Below are positions 8,891 through 17,983 of a stretch of 64,000 nt of DNA, one piece after another. This stretch comes from Streptomyces sp. NBC_00190. Its GTDB lineage: Bacteria; Actinomycetota; Actinomycetes; Streptomycetales; Streptomycetaceae. A program made the translations under genes and the position numbers. Location: the NCBI RefSeq assembly GCF_036203305.1, contig NZ_CP108131.1:3472001-3536000 (forward strand), given 5' to 3'. The notes beneath the pieces are model-generated. The model saw nothing but the letters and a program-made list of their open reading frames with translations, made no database searches and was not told the DNA's origin. Position 1 is the stretch's first letter. Each line of letters starts with the position of its first letter.

Positions 8891-8919
8891 ACATTAGCAT
8901 CCCCACGCGGGTGCTCCAA
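8891..8919 (-). promoter_or_regulatory. Housekeeping promoter of tRNA-Ala
   Basis: On the minus strand TTGGAG (8919-8914) and TAATGT (8896-8891) are separated by exactly 17 bases, a good HrdB/sigma70-type promoter. Transcription would start about 8 bases before the mature tRNA. Confidence 0.7.
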
Positions 8920-8954
8920 AACCGGTATCGGGGAGCGTCCGCGCAGGTCACCGA

Positions 8955-9989
8955 TCACTCGTTCGCGGCCCGCGGCCGGCCGTCGCTCTCGTACTGGTCG
9001 AAGAGCGGGGTACGGCCGCGCTCGCGGCCGCGCGGGCGCGGGGTGCTCGGGGTCTTCGGCTCCGGCTTGGGGGCCCCGGGCTGGGCGCGCAGGCGCGGCT
9101 CCGTCGGCTCGGCCGTGCTGGAGCGGGTCGGGCTCCACGCGTCCGGGGACGCCGGGCCCGTGGCGCGCGGGGCGACCGGAGCGGTCACGTACGTGGGCAG
9201 CGGGACCGGGACCGGCTCCCAGCTGTCACCGCGGGCGGGGCCGCGTTCGCGCTCGCGCTGCTGGTCCACCCACTCGGCGTGGTCGGTCTGCTCGACCAGC
9301 GCGCGCCGTCCGGCTTCCTGCGGGGAGACCGGTGGCGCGGGGTCCGGTTCGGTGTCCGCGGCGGCGGTGTCCTCGGGGTGGCGGCGGCGCGGGCGGTTCT
9401 CCCGCAGGTGCCGCGCGGCCGCCTCGGCACGCCGCCGGTCCATCGTGAACTCGTAGCGCCGCCGCTCCTGCACCCGCAGGTGGACGATGTAGGTGCTCAG
9501 CAGCAGGGCCGGCACGGCGGGGGCCCACAGGAAGCGCAGCCCGCCCACCGCGGCGACGACCGCGCCGAGGGTGAAGACGAGGAAGAGGAGCGCGGTCGTG
9601 CGCCGACGGCGCGCGAGGACCTGGAGCCGCTGTTCGCGCCGGGCCCGCTCCGCGCGGTGCTCCCGCTCGGCGGTGGCCGGTCTCGGCTCCGCCCTGGTCG
9701 GGGGCACGACGACGGCCCGGGCGTCGGCGTCCACGGAATTCACCGTTTCCGTCGCGGCGTCCGGGTCCGCGTGGGGCTGGGGCCCCGCCTGCTCGTCACC
9801 GCGCTCACGCAGCCCCTTGGCGTAACGGCGCTCCATTCCCGCCCGGCCGGAAAGCAGCCGAATGGCAGTGGAGAAGCGTTCCGTCGGACGGGCTTCGTTC
9901 AGCTCGTCCTGCCTCCGGAGCCACATGGGCACCAAGTAGGCGGCCCAGGCCCCGACAATGACTGCGTAGATGAGGCCGCTGCTGCTCAC
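8955..9989 (-). CDS. sepX: SepX/GlpR-like membrane protein of actinobacterial cell division
   Basis: 344 residues. It has an N-terminal membrane segment (LIYAVIVGAWAAYLVPMWL), a long charged cytosolic stretch, a hydrophobic hairpin at about residues 135-170 and a Pro/Arg-rich C-terminus. This layout matches the SepX (Streptomyces) and GlpR (Corynebacterium) family, reported as membrane partners of the gephyrin-like MoeA paralogue Glp in division. The assignment is strengthened by its place in the galU, moeA-like, rimJ neighbourhood. A TACGGT -10 box (10002-9997) lies seven bases before the GTG, indicating leaderless transcription from its own promoter in the 177-bp gap after rimJ. Confidence 0.7.
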   Translation of the reverse strand: MSSSGLIYAVIVGAWAAYLVPMWLRRQDELNEARPTERFSTAIRLLSGRAGMERRYAKGLRERGDEQAGPQPHADPDAATETVNSVDADARAVVVPPTRAEPRPATAEREHRAERARREQRLQVLARRRRTTALLFLVFTLGAVVAAVGGLRFLWAPAVPALLLSTYIVHLRVQERRRYEFTMDRRRAEAAARHLRENRPRRRHPEDTAAADTEPDPAPPVSPQEAGRRALVEQTDHAEWVDQQRERERGPARGDSWEPVPVPLPTYVTAPVAPRATGPASPDAWSPTRSSTAEPTEPRLRAQPGAPKPEPKTPSTPRPRGRERGRTPLFDQYESDGRPRAANE

Positions 9990-10166
9990 ACATCACACCG
10001 TAGAGGGACACGGGCGAGGGGATCGGCCAATTGGGCCGGTGTGTCGCGCGATCTCGCTGATATCACGGACTTTTTTTGTGATTCTTCGGATCAGGTTATG
10101 GGCGAATCGGTTCCGCGCCCGCATGAATTCGAACAGATATTCGCCTATGGTTTCAGCGGGCACGGG

Positions 10167-10787
10167 TCATTTCAGCGACTGCCGGGTCCGGTGCCAGCGG
10201 CGCAGCAGGCCGTCCGGCACCTCCTCCACCGTGACCGCGTACACGAGGTGGTCGCGCCAGGCCCCGTCGATGTGCAGGTACCGGGGCCGCAGTCCCTCCT
10301 CGCGCAGGCCCAGCTTCTCCACGACGCGCCGGCTCGGCTTGTTCTCCGGGCGGATGCACACCTCGATCCGGTGCAGCCCGACCTTCCCGAAGCAGTGGTC
10401 GATCGCGAGCGCGACCGCCGTCGGCATCACACCGCGGCCCGCCACGTCGCGGTCCACCCAGTAGCCGATGTGGCCGGCGCACATCGAGCCCCAGGTGATC
10501 CCGGCGACCGTCAGCTGTCCGACGAGCCGGCCCTGGTACTCGATGACGAAGGGCAGCATCCGGCCCGCGTTCGCCTCCGCTCGCAGGTGGCGGACCATCT
10601 GGCGGTACGTCGGCCGCTGGATCACCGGCCCCCACGGCGCGGGAGGCGGAATCGTCGCCTCCCACGGACGCAGCCAGTCGCGGTTGCGCCGGTTGGCCTC
10701 GCGCCAGGCCTTCTGGTCCCGCAGTTTTATCGGCCGGAGCGTGACGTCGCCGTCCGTCAGGACCGCCGGCCAGGAGGGGCCGTTCAG
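10167..10787 (-). CDS. rimJ: RimJ-like GNAT acetyltransferase
   Basis: 206 residues if started at CTG 10787. The frame has no ATG; the only GTG (10625) would delete the first conserved strand DGDVTLRPIKLRD. CTG 10787 overlaps the mog stop (CTGA) and is preceded six bases away by AGGGAG, so it is preferred. The GNAT core includes GYWVDRDVAGRGVMPTA and HRIEVCIRPENKPSRRVVEKLG, as in RimJ/RimL N-terminal acetyltransferases. The substrate here is unknown. It belongs to the moeA-like/moaC/mog operon. Confidence 0.85.
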   Translation of the reverse strand: MNGPSWPAVLTDGDVTLRPIKLRDQKAWREANRRNRDWLRPWEATIPPPAPWGPVIQRPTYRQMVRHLRAEANAGRMLPFVIEYQGRLVGQLTVAGITWGSMCAGHIGYWVDRDVAGRGVMPTAVALAIDHCFGKVGLHRIEVCIRPENKPSRRVVEKLGLREEGLRPRYLHIDGAWRDHLVYAVTVEEVPDGLLRRWHRTRQSLK

Positions 10788-11374
10788 CTCGTGCTCCCTG
10801 GGGCGTCCGCCGGTCTGGGGTGGTCGCCGCCGCGGATCTGCTCCACGGCGTGCGGCAGGAGGCGGGACAGGACGGCGAGGCCGTCGCGCACGCCGCCCGT
10901 CGACCCCGGCAGGTTGACGATCAGCGTGCGTCCGGCCACGCCCGCCATTCCCCGGGACAGGGCCGCGGTCGGCACCTTCGCCAGCCCTTCGGCGCGGATG
11001 GCCTGCGGGATGCCCGGGATCTCGTAATCCAGCACCGCCGCGGTGGCCTCCGGCGTCCGGTCGGTCGGCGAGATGCCGGTCCCGCCCGTGGTCAGGATGA
11101 CGTCGTAGCCGGCTGCCACGCCCTCGCGCAGCGCCTGCCCGACGGGATCCCCGTCGGGGACGACCCGGGGGCCGTCCACCTGGAAACCGAGCTTCTCCAG
11201 CGCCTCGGCCAGCAGCGGGCCGCCCTTGTCGGCGTACACGCCCTGCGAGGCCCGGTTCGAGGCCGTCACCACCAGGCCGCGCGGCGCGGGGGCCGCGGAG
11301 CCGGCAGGGGCGGCGGAGGGTTCGGCCGCCGGGGGGACGTGGCTGTGCACCTCGCCGCCGCGCGGGGCGTTCAC
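10784..11374 (-). CDS. mog: MogA/MoaB-type molybdopterin adenylyltransferase
   Basis: 196 residues from GTG 11374, which overlaps the moaC stop by GTGA. The first 30 residues are a low-complexity Ala/Pro leader. Then come LVVTASNRASQGVYADKGGP, the molybdopterin-binding TTGGTGISPTD, and the C-terminal LPGSTGGVRDGL. The family adenylylates molybdopterin before metal insertion. It is sandwiched between moaC and rimJ. Confidence 0.88.
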   Translation of the reverse strand: MNAPRGGEVHSHVPPAAEPSAAPAGSAAPAPRGLVVTASNRASQGVYADKGGPLLAEALEKLGFQVDGPRVVPDGDPVGQALREGVAAGYDVILTTGGTGISPTDRTPEATAAVLDYEIPGIPQAIRAEGLAKVPTAALSRGMAGVAGRTLIVNLPGSTGGVRDGLAVLSRLLPHAVEQIRGGDHPRPADAPGSTS

Positions 11375-11850
11375 GAGCGCGTCCAGTCGCCGGACTTGCC
11401 GCCGGTCTTCTCCTCCACCCGGACGTCCGTGATGACCGCGCCCTTGTCGACGGCCTTCACCATGTCGATCACCGTGAGCCCGGCGACCGCGACGGCGGTC
11501 AGGGCCTCCATCTCGACGCCCGTGCGGTCGGTCGTCTTCACCGTGGCGAGGATCTCGACGGCGTCGTCGGCGACCGACAGGTCGACCTTCACGCCCGACA
11601 CCGCCAGCGGGTGGCAGAGCGGGATCAGGTCGGGGGTCTTCTTCGCGCCCATGATCCCGGCGATCCGCGCGGTGGCGAGGGCATCGCCCTTGGGGACGCC
11701 CTCGCCGCGCAGCAGCTCGATCACCCGGGGGGAGACGAGTACGCGGCCGCTGGCGCGGGCCGTCCGGGTGGTGACGTCCTTCTCCGAGACGTCGACCATC
11801 CGGGCCGCGCCGGCCTCGTCGATGTGGGTCAGCCTGCTCTGCGTACTCAT
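11371..11850 (-). CDS. moaC: Cyclic pyranopterin monophosphate synthase MoaC
   Basis: 159 residues, full length. It contains MVDVSEKDVTTRTARASG at the start, the LIPLCHPL active-site segment, TTDRTGVEMEALTAV and the final GGKSGDW. MoaC closes the pyranopterin ring in the first phase of molybdenum cofactor synthesis, after MoaA, which is not in this window. It starts 74 bp after the moeA-like stop and overlaps mog. Confidence 0.95.
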   Translation of the reverse strand: MSTQSRLTHIDEAGAARMVDVSEKDVTTRTARASGRVLVSPRVIELLRGEGVPKGDALATARIAGIMGAKKTPDLIPLCHPLAVSGVKVDLSVADDAVEILATVKTTDRTGVEMEALTAVAVAGLTVIDMVKAVDKGAVITDVRVEEKTGGKSGDWTRS

Positions 11851-11924
11851 ACTCTGCGCGTCGCTTCCGTCCGGGCCCCCGAGGGGCCTGTGTGGTGCAA
11901 CACGCTACCCGCACCCGCCGGTCC

Positions 11925-13271
11925 TCAGCTGAGCAGGACCACTTCCAGCTCGCTCCCCGGCTCCACCGAGGTGACGTCCTCCGGTACGACCATCAGCGAG
12001 TCCGCGTGGGCCAGCGCGGCGATCAGATGGGAGCCCGATCCGCCGACCGGGCTGACCGTGCCGCCCTGCGCGTCGTACTTGCCCCGCAGGAACTGGCGGC
12101 GGCCGGCCGGGGAGCCGAGCGCCTTGTCGGCCTTGAGCACCGCCCGTACGGTCGGCCGGCCCACCTCGGACTCCGGCAGGCCCATGAGGGCGCGGATCGC
12201 GGGCCGCACGAACAGCTCGAAGGAGACGTACGAGGACACCGGGTTGCCGGGCAGCGCCAGCAGCGGGGTGTGGTCCGGGCCGATGGTGCCGAAGCCCTGC
12301 GGCTTGCCGGGCTGCATGGCGAGCTTGCGGAAGTCGATCCCGCCGCCGTCGATGTCCCCGGCGGCCGCGTCGCCCGCGGACACCGCGGTCAGCGCCTCCT
12401 TGACGACGTCGTACGCCCCGACGCTGACGCCGCCGGTGGTGACCAGCAGGTCGGCCCGGATCAGCTGGTCCTCGATCGTGGCGCGCAGGGTGTCGGCGTC
12501 GTCCGCGACGGCCCCGACCCGGTAGGCGATGGCCCCGGCGTCCCGTGCGGCCGCGGCCAGCGCGAAGCTGTTGGAGTCGTAGATCGTCCCGGCGGCCAGC
12601 GACTCGCCCGGCTGGACCAGCTCGCTGCCGGTGGACAGCACGACCACGCGCGGGCGCGGCCGCACCCGTACGGTGCCGCGCCCGATGGCGGCCAGCAGGG
12701 CGATCTGCGGCGGCCCGAGGACCGTGCCGGCCGCCAGGGCCAGGTCGCCGGCCTGTACGTCGCTGCCCCGCGAGCGGACGTGCGCCCGCGCCTCGGCCGC
12801 GCGGTGCACCCGCACCTCGCCGCCCGCGCCCTCGGGGGCGGCGCTGGCCGGGGTCATCCCGGAGGCCGCGCCTTCACCCGTACCGCCGTCGGTCCACTCG
12901 ACCGGTACGACGGCTTCGGCACCGGGCGGCAGCGGGGCGCCGGTCATGATGCGGGCGGCCTCGCCGGGGCCCACGGTGGGCAGCTCGCCGCTGCCCGCCG
13001 CGACGTCCCCGATGACCGTCAGCACCGCGGGGAACTCCTCGCTCGCACCCTGGACGTCGGCCGTACGGACGGCGTAGCCGTCCATGGAGCTGTTGTCGAA
13101 GGGCGGGAGGGCGACGGGCACGGTGACGTCCTCGACCAGGACACAGCCCTGGGCGTCCAGCAGCTGGAGCTCGATGGGCTCCAGCGGCCGGACGGTGGCG
13201 AGGACGTCCGCGAGGTGCTCGTCCACGGACCACAGACGGTGGCCGGTGTCCTGCGGTGCGGAACTGGTCAA
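11925..13271 (-). CDS. moeA: MoeA/gephyrin-like protein (probable Glp)
   Basis: 448 residues from TTG 13271, chosen because GGAGGAG ends ten bases upstream (inside the end of galU). Motifs are FDNSSMDGYAV, the TTGGVSVGAYD molybdopterin-binding loop and LPGNPVSSYVSFELFVRP in the C-terminal region. MoeA inserts molybdate into the cofactor. In Corynebacterium the homologue in the equivalent neighbourhood (galU, rimJ, membrane receptor) is the division protein Glp. Because the sepX-like gene is close by, this copy may act in division, in cofactor synthesis, or both. Four bases separate it from the galU stop. Confidence 0.88.
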   Translation of the reverse strand: MTSSAPQDTGHRLWSVDEHLADVLATVRPLEPIELQLLDAQGCVLVEDVTVPVALPPFDNSSMDGYAVRTADVQGASEEFPAVLTVIGDVAAGSGELPTVGPGEAARIMTGAPLPPGAEAVVPVEWTDGGTGEGAASGMTPASAAPEGAGGEVRVHRAAEARAHVRSRGSDVQAGDLALAAGTVLGPPQIALLAAIGRGTVRVRPRPRVVVLSTGSELVQPGESLAAGTIYDSNSFALAAAARDAGAIAYRVGAVADDADTLRATIEDQLIRADLLVTTGGVSVGAYDVVKEALTAVSAGDAAAGDIDGGGIDFRKLAMQPGKPQGFGTIGPDHTPLLALPGNPVSSYVSFELFVRPAIRALMGLPESEVGRPTVRAVLKADKALGSPAGRRQFLRGKYDAQGGTVSPVGGSGSHLIAALAHADSLMVVPEDVTSVEPGSELEVVLLS

Positions 13272-13275
13272 GGTG

Positions 13276-14178
13276 CTACATCTCCTCCGTGACGTAACGG
13301 TGAAGCCAGGTGCGGAACTCCGGGCCCAGGTCCTCACGCTCACACGCGAGGCGGACGATGGCCCGCAGGTAGTCGCCGCGGTCGCCGGTGTCGTAGCGGC
13401 GGCCCCGGAAGACCACTCCGTGCACCGGACCGCCGATGGTCTCGTCGGCGGCCAGCTTCTGCAGGGCGTCGGTGAGCTGGATCTCCCCACCTCGGCCCGG
13501 CTCGGTCTCCCGCAGTATGTCGAAGATCGCGGGGTTGAGGACGTAACGTCCGATGACCGCGTAGTTGCTGGGGGCGTCCTCGGGCTCCGGCTTCTCGACG
13601 AGGCCGGTGATCCGGACCACGTCCTCCTCGCCGGTGGCCTCGACGGCGGCGCAGCCGTAGAGGTGGACGCTGGCCGGGTCCACCTCCATGAGGGCGATGA
13701 CGGTGCCGCCGGTGCGGGCGTAGATGTCCGACATCTGACGCAGCAGCGGGTCGCGCGGGTCGATCAGGTCGTCGCCGAGCAGGACGGCGAAGGGCTCGCG
13801 GCCGACGTGCGGCTCGGCGCACAGCACGGCGTGGCCGAGGCCTCGCGGGTCGCCCTGGCGGACGTAGTGCATGGTGGCCAGGTCGCTGGATTCCTGGACC
13901 TTCTTCAGCCGGTCGTCGTCGCCCTTGGCGATGAGGGCCGACTCCAGCTCGTAGTTCCGGTCGAAGTGGTCTTCCAGCGCACGCTTGTTACGCCCAGTGA
14001 TCATCAGTATGTCGTCGAGCCCGGCCGCCACGGCCTCCTCGACCACGTACTGGATGGCCGGCTTGTCCACAACGGGGAGCATTTCCTTCGGGGTCGCCTT
14101 GGTCGCCGGAAGGAAGCGAGTGCCGAGGCCAGCAGCCGGAATCACGGCCTTCTTGATCACGGGGTGCAACATAGTCAT
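13276..14178 (-). CDS. galU: UTP-glucose-1-phosphate uridylyltransferase
   Basis: 300 residues. It has the nucleotidyltransferase signature AVIPAAGLGTRFLPATKATPKEML, then DKPAIQYVVEEA, GLGHAVLCAEP, the metal-binding GDDLIDP and a Lys in GLVEKP. It makes UDP-glucose for glycans. The first ATG at 14178 follows TATCGT (14191-14186) by seven bases, so the mRNA is probably leaderless. It heads the operon galU, moeA-like, moaC, mog, rimJ and is divergent from the cyclo-ligase gene. Confidence 0.96.
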   Translation of the reverse strand: MTMLHPVIKKAVIPAAGLGTRFLPATKATPKEMLPVVDKPAIQYVVEEAVAAGLDDILMITGRNKRALEDHFDRNYELESALIAKGDDDRLKKVQESSDLATMHYVRQGDPRGLGHAVLCAEPHVGREPFAVLLGDDLIDPRDPLLRQMSDIYARTGGTVIALMEVDPASVHLYGCAAVEATGEEDVVRITGLVEKPEPEDAPSNYAVIGRYVLNPAIFDILRETEPGRGGEIQLTDALQKLAADETIGGPVHGVVFRGRRYDTGDRGDYLRAIVRLACEREDLGPEFRTWLHRYVTEEM

Positions 14179-14273
14179 GCCCCGAACGATAGTGGGTCCT
14201 GCCGAACGCCAGCCCAGATCCCGGTAGGTAGGTCCACTTATGTGCCGATTTCACGACGAGATTTGAATCCCCT

Positions 14274-14894
14274 GTGACAGAGAACCCGCGCCCCGTCTCC
14301 GCCAAGGCGCAGCTGCGCCGAGAACTCCTCGCCGCCCGCCGCGCCTTGTCCCCCGAGACCTGCAGTACGGCGGCCACCGCGCTCGCCGTCACCGCACTGG
14401 ACCTGCCCGAACTGGCCGACGCCCGCACGGTCGCGGCGTACGTCTCCGTCGGCACGGAGCCCGGCACCCGCGCCCTGCTCGACGCCCTGCGCTCGGCCGG
14501 CAAGCGGGTGCTGCTCCCCCTGCTGCTGCCCGACAACGACCTCGACTGGGCGGCGTACGAGGGTCCGGGCAGCCTCGCCGAGGCCGCGCACCCGGGGAAG
14601 ATGCGGCTGCTGGAGCCGACCGGACCGGCGCTCGGGCCGGACGCGGTGACGGCGGCCGACGCCGTACTGCTGCCCGGGCTCGCGGTGGACGCGCGCGGGA
14701 TGCGCCTGGGCCGCGGCGGGGGCTCGTACGACCGGGTCCTGGAGCGGCTGGAGCGCGCCGGGGCGGATCCCGCGCTGGTCGTGCTCCTCTACGACGACGA
14801 GGTGGTCGCGCGGGTCCCGGAGGAACCGCACGACCACCCCGTTCAGGCGGTGGCCACCCCGTCGGGGGTGGTCCGTTTCACGGCTTCAGCGTGA
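14274..14894 (+). CDS. 5-formyltetrahydrofolate cyclo-ligase
   Basis: 206 residues from GTG 14274. Family landmarks are AKAQLRRELLAARRAL at the N-terminus, the substrate segment VSVGTEPGTRALL and the C-terminal ATP/phosphate loop LGRGGGSYDR. It converts 5-formyl-THF to 5,10-methenyl-THF with ATP. It is divergent from galU; 17 bases of its 3' end overlap the convergent penicillin-acylase gene. Confidence 0.93.
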   Translation: MTENPRPVSAKAQLRRELLAARRALSPETCSTAATALAVTALDLPELADARTVAAYVSVGTEPGTRALLDALRSAGKRVLLPLLLPDNDLDWAAYEGPGSLAEAAHPGKMRLLEPTGPALGPDAVTAADAVLLPGLAVDARGMRLGRGGGSYDRVLERLERAGADPALVVLLYDDEVVARVPEEPHDHPVQAVATPSGVVRFTASA

Positions 14895-17721
14895 GGGTGT
14901 CGACCGTGGCCTTGTCGACCGCGTCCTTCCCGAAGGGCCAGTCGAGCAGTTCGCCCTTGGCCCACATCGTCGTCTGGTCCGTGTAGTTGCCGTTGTACGC
15001 GTGACCCGAGGCGCCCGTCAGGTTGATCCAGCGGGACTTGTCGAGGTCGTTGAGGTTGACGACCATCCGCATCGACGGCACCCAGGTGACCCCGTAGCCG
15101 CTGGAGGCGTTCCACCCGGTCGCGTTGACGGTGGCCTCGCCGCCGCCCAGGTTCCACGGGCCGCGGTTGAGGAGCCACTGCATGAAGCCGGGGCCCTCCT
15201 TGCCGATGGTCTGGTTCTTCAGCGTCAGCTGGTGCAGCCGGCCCCAGCTCCAGGTGGACTGGTCCTTGCCGAGCTTGGCGGTCAGCTCCCACCGGGCGTC
15301 GTGCATGGCCCGGGCGAACAGCTCGTCGCGGGTGGCGGTCGCCGGCTGGGTGAAGCCCTTCTTGGGCGAGGACCACCACTGCGACTTCTCGTCCTTGACC
15401 AGGCGGCGGACCACCTCGAACCAGCGGTCGCCGCCGTCCGGCTGCGCCGAGTCGGGGCCGCGGGTACCGCATTCGCGGACCACTTCGGCGAGCTCGTCGG
15501 CCGGGCCCCTGCTGTCGGCGCGGACGTTCATGCAGCTGCCCTCGATGCGCAGCTCCTTGGGCATCTTGTCGCCGAAGGCCAGCTTGAGGATGTTGCGCCA
15601 GACCGCGTTGAAGTAGGCGGCGGCCGCCGAGTCGGGCTCCTGGGTGTAGTTCCATCCGTCCAGGAGCTTCTGCGCGGAGCGCACGTCCGGGTCGGAGACC
15701 TCGATCTTGGCCAGCATCGGGGTCAGCAGCGCGGCGATCTCGCTGCTGTTGTCCATCTGCATGGCCCGCATGTCGTCGGTCGAGATCTTGCCGCTGTCCT
15801 TGATCTTCGCCTCGATGAGGTCGTTGATCCGCTGGCTGCGGGCGCCGTAGCCCCAGTCGGTGGTCAGCATGTAGGGGTACTTGCCCGAGCCGGTGCCGGA
15901 CTCCACGACCGCCTGGTTGGCGGTGACGATGTAGCCGCGGGACGGGTTGAAGTCCCAGGGCATCTCGTTCTGCGGGATGTATCCGGCGTTGCCGTCCTTG
16001 CCGCCCTTCCAGGCGTACTTGGAGTCCCAGCCGGGGGCCGGCATGCGGCCGTCGCCCTGGCTGCGGACCGGGATCCGGCCGGGGGCCTGGTAGCCGATGT
16101 TGCCCTTGCCGTCGGCGTAGATCAGGTTCTGGGAGGGGACCTCGAAGTCCGCGGCCGCCTCCCGGAAGGACTTGAAGTCCTTGGCCTTGTCCAGCTTGAA
16201 GACCGCGTCCATCGACTTGCCCGCGTCCAGGGCGGTCCAGCGCAGGGCGACGGCGTAGCCGTTGCCGCGGTCGGGGGCCGAGCTGCCCACCGGGGCGCGG
16301 GCGCCGACCGTGGCGAGGTCGTCGCTGCGGTCGGAGACCAGCGGGCCGTTGTTCGTGGTGCGGACGGTCATCTTCTTGCTGGCGCCGCCCGCGACCTTGA
16401 TGACCTCTTCGCGGGTCTCGAAGGGGACCACCCTGTTGTCGTAGACGTAGCCCTCGGGCTTCACCTGCTCCAGGTAGAGGTCGGTGACGTCCGCGCCGAG
16501 GTTGGTCATGCCCCAGGCGATGTCGGCGTTGTGGCCTATGACCACGCCGGGCATGCCGGAGAAGGTGTAGCCCGCCACGTCGTACTGGCACTGGGGCGAG
16601 GCCGTGCGGCAGTGCAGGCCCATCTGGTACCAGACCGAGGGCAGCTGCGGGGACAGGTGCGGGTCGTTCGCGAGCAGCGGCTTGCCGGTGGTCGTGTAGC
16701 GGCCGGAGATCACCCAGGAGTTCGATCCGATGCCGCTGCCGTTGGGGCCGAGGATCGCGGGGATCTCGTCCAGGGTCTTGGCGAGGGAGGTCAGCTGGGT
16801 GCGCAGGCCCACGGTCGCGCCCTGGGCGGTGGCGTTGTCGGCGAGGCCGGACGCGGTGCTGGTGGCGGTGCCGGTGCCCGTTCCCGTGGAGGTCTGGGAG
16901 CCCGTGGCGGAGGCGGAGCCGCCGCCCGTCGAACCGGAGCCGCCGGAGCCGCCGGGGCTCTGGGGCGCGTACTTGCCGCCCTCGACCTTGCCGCCCTCGA
17001 CGATCGGCTTGTTCCGGTCGAAGGGGTACGGCGGGTAGAGCTCGTCGATCTGCGCCTGCGAGAGCTTGCTCGACATCAGCGCGCGGTCGATCTCGTCCTG
17101 CATGTTGCCGCGCAGGTCCCACGCCATCGCCTTGAGCCAGGCCACCGAGTCCACCGGCGACCACTGCTCGGGCTGGTAGTCGTCGCTGAGCTTGAGGGCG
17201 GCGTGCTCGACGGAGAGGTCCTTGCCGGACTTCCCCTTCAGGTACGCGTTGACCCCGTCGGCGTAGGCCTGGAGGTTCTTCTTCGTCTCTTCCGAGAGCT
17301 TCTTGTCGTACTCGGTCTGGGCGACCTGGCGCCAGCCCAGCGTGCGCAGGAAGGCGTCGGTCTCGACCTGGCCGGAGCCGAACATCTCCGAGAGCCGCCC
17401 CGACGTCATGTGACGGCGAACGTCCATCTCCCAGAACCGGTCCTGCGCGTGCACGAAGCCCTGTGCGCGGAAGAGGTCGTCGTCGTTGTCGGCGTAGAGC
17501 TGGGGAATGCCGTGGGCGTCGCGTTTGACCTCGACGGTCCCGGTGAGGCCCGGCACCTTGAGAGAGCCGGTGGTCTGGGGGAAGGAGGCGCGCACGCTGT
17601 CGACGCCCCAGTACGCCCCGTAGCCGAGGCCCGCGAAGAGAGCCAGGACCAGGACGAGCACGATCAGACGGGCGCGTCGTCCCTTCTTCTTGACGGGAGG
17701 AGCGGTTTCGTTGGCGGGCAT
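14878..17721 (-). CDS. Penicillin acylase family Ntn-hydrolase, membrane-anchored
   Basis: 947 residues from ATG 17721. After a basic KKKGRRAR stretch there is one hydrophobic segment (about residues 17-37), then the alpha-chain (HGIPQLYADNDDDLFRAQGFVHAQDRFW), a Gly/Ser/Thr-rich spacer around residues 265-300, and the predicted autocatalytic nucleophile Ser333 in SNSWVISG. Downstream are DPHLSPQLPSVWYQMGLHC and GVVIGHNADIAWGMTN. The family hydrolyses amide bonds, including beta-lactam side chains, acyl-homoserine lactones and cyclic lipopeptides; the true substrate is unknown. It should face outward, with the chain anchored by the N-terminal segment. Confidence 0.92.
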   Translation of the reverse strand: MPANETAPPVKKKGRRARLIVLVLVLALFAGLGYGAYWGVDSVRASFPQTTGSLKVPGLTGTVEVKRDAHGIPQLYADNDDDLFRAQGFVHAQDRFWEMDVRRHMTSGRLSEMFGSGQVETDAFLRTLGWRQVAQTEYDKKLSEETKKNLQAYADGVNAYLKGKSGKDLSVEHAALKLSDDYQPEQWSPVDSVAWLKAMAWDLRGNMQDEIDRALMSSKLSQAQIDELYPPYPFDRNKPIVEGGKVEGGKYAPQSPGGSGGSGSTGGGSASATGSQTSTGTGTGTATSTASGLADNATAQGATVGLRTQLTSLAKTLDEIPAILGPNGSGIGSNSWVISGRYTTTGKPLLANDPHLSPQLPSVWYQMGLHCRTASPQCQYDVAGYTFSGMPGVVIGHNADIAWGMTNLGADVTDLYLEQVKPEGYVYDNRVVPFETREEVIKVAGGASKKMTVRTTNNGPLVSDRSDDLATVGARAPVGSSAPDRGNGYAVALRWTALDAGKSMDAVFKLDKAKDFKSFREAAADFEVPSQNLIYADGKGNIGYQAPGRIPVRSQGDGRMPAPGWDSKYAWKGGKDGNAGYIPQNEMPWDFNPSRGYIVTANQAVVESGTGSGKYPYMLTTDWGYGARSQRINDLIEAKIKDSGKISTDDMRAMQMDNSSEIAALLTPMLAKIEVSDPDVRSAQKLLDGWNYTQEPDSAAAAYFNAVWRNILKLAFGDKMPKELRIEGSCMNVRADSRGPADELAEVVRECGTRGPDSAQPDGGDRWFEVVRRLVKDEKSQWWSSPKKGFTQPATATRDELFARAMHDARWELTAKLGKDQSTWSWGRLHQLTLKNQTIGKEGPGFMQWLLNRGPWNLGGGEATVNATGWNASSGYGVTWVPSMRMVVNLNDLDKSRWINLTGASGHAYNGNYTDQTTMWAKGELLDWPFGKDAVDKATVDTLTLKP

Positions 17722-17983
17722 CGCTGTCCTTAGAGGGGCAGGGTGGTCCTGGGAGTGCTGGGAGCAACCATAGGCGCAGGACCGTACCCGTTGATCCGCC
17801 AGGGTGGAGAGCCGGATTCGGCGGGACGCGGACCGGCATCCGAGGACAGGGCCGAACATGCGTTTCACAATGTGGTTATCACGTAAAAACTCCGTCAAAG
17901 ATTAGGTAAGGTAACGAAGTACTTGCCGACATATGCCACCGGCGGACGGATCCGTCGGCGCGCTTTGAGGAAAGGGCCGCCCG

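Noticed and set aside
12873..13233. Alternative-frame small ORFs within moeA-like gene
   Set aside because: They are out-of-phase shadows of a gene with clear MoeA motifs.
14843..17839. 998-codon open frame on the minus strand in another phase over the penicillin-acylase gene, and similar giant frames on both strands elsewhere
   Set aside because: Arg/Gly/Pro-rich translation with no motifs; it is a by-product of high GC and overlaps a gene with clear family signatures.
17902..17911. TTAGGTAAGG, a possible IdeR/DmdR iron-box half before the antiporter gene
   Set aside because: Only the left half matches; the other half of the 19-bp consensus is absent.
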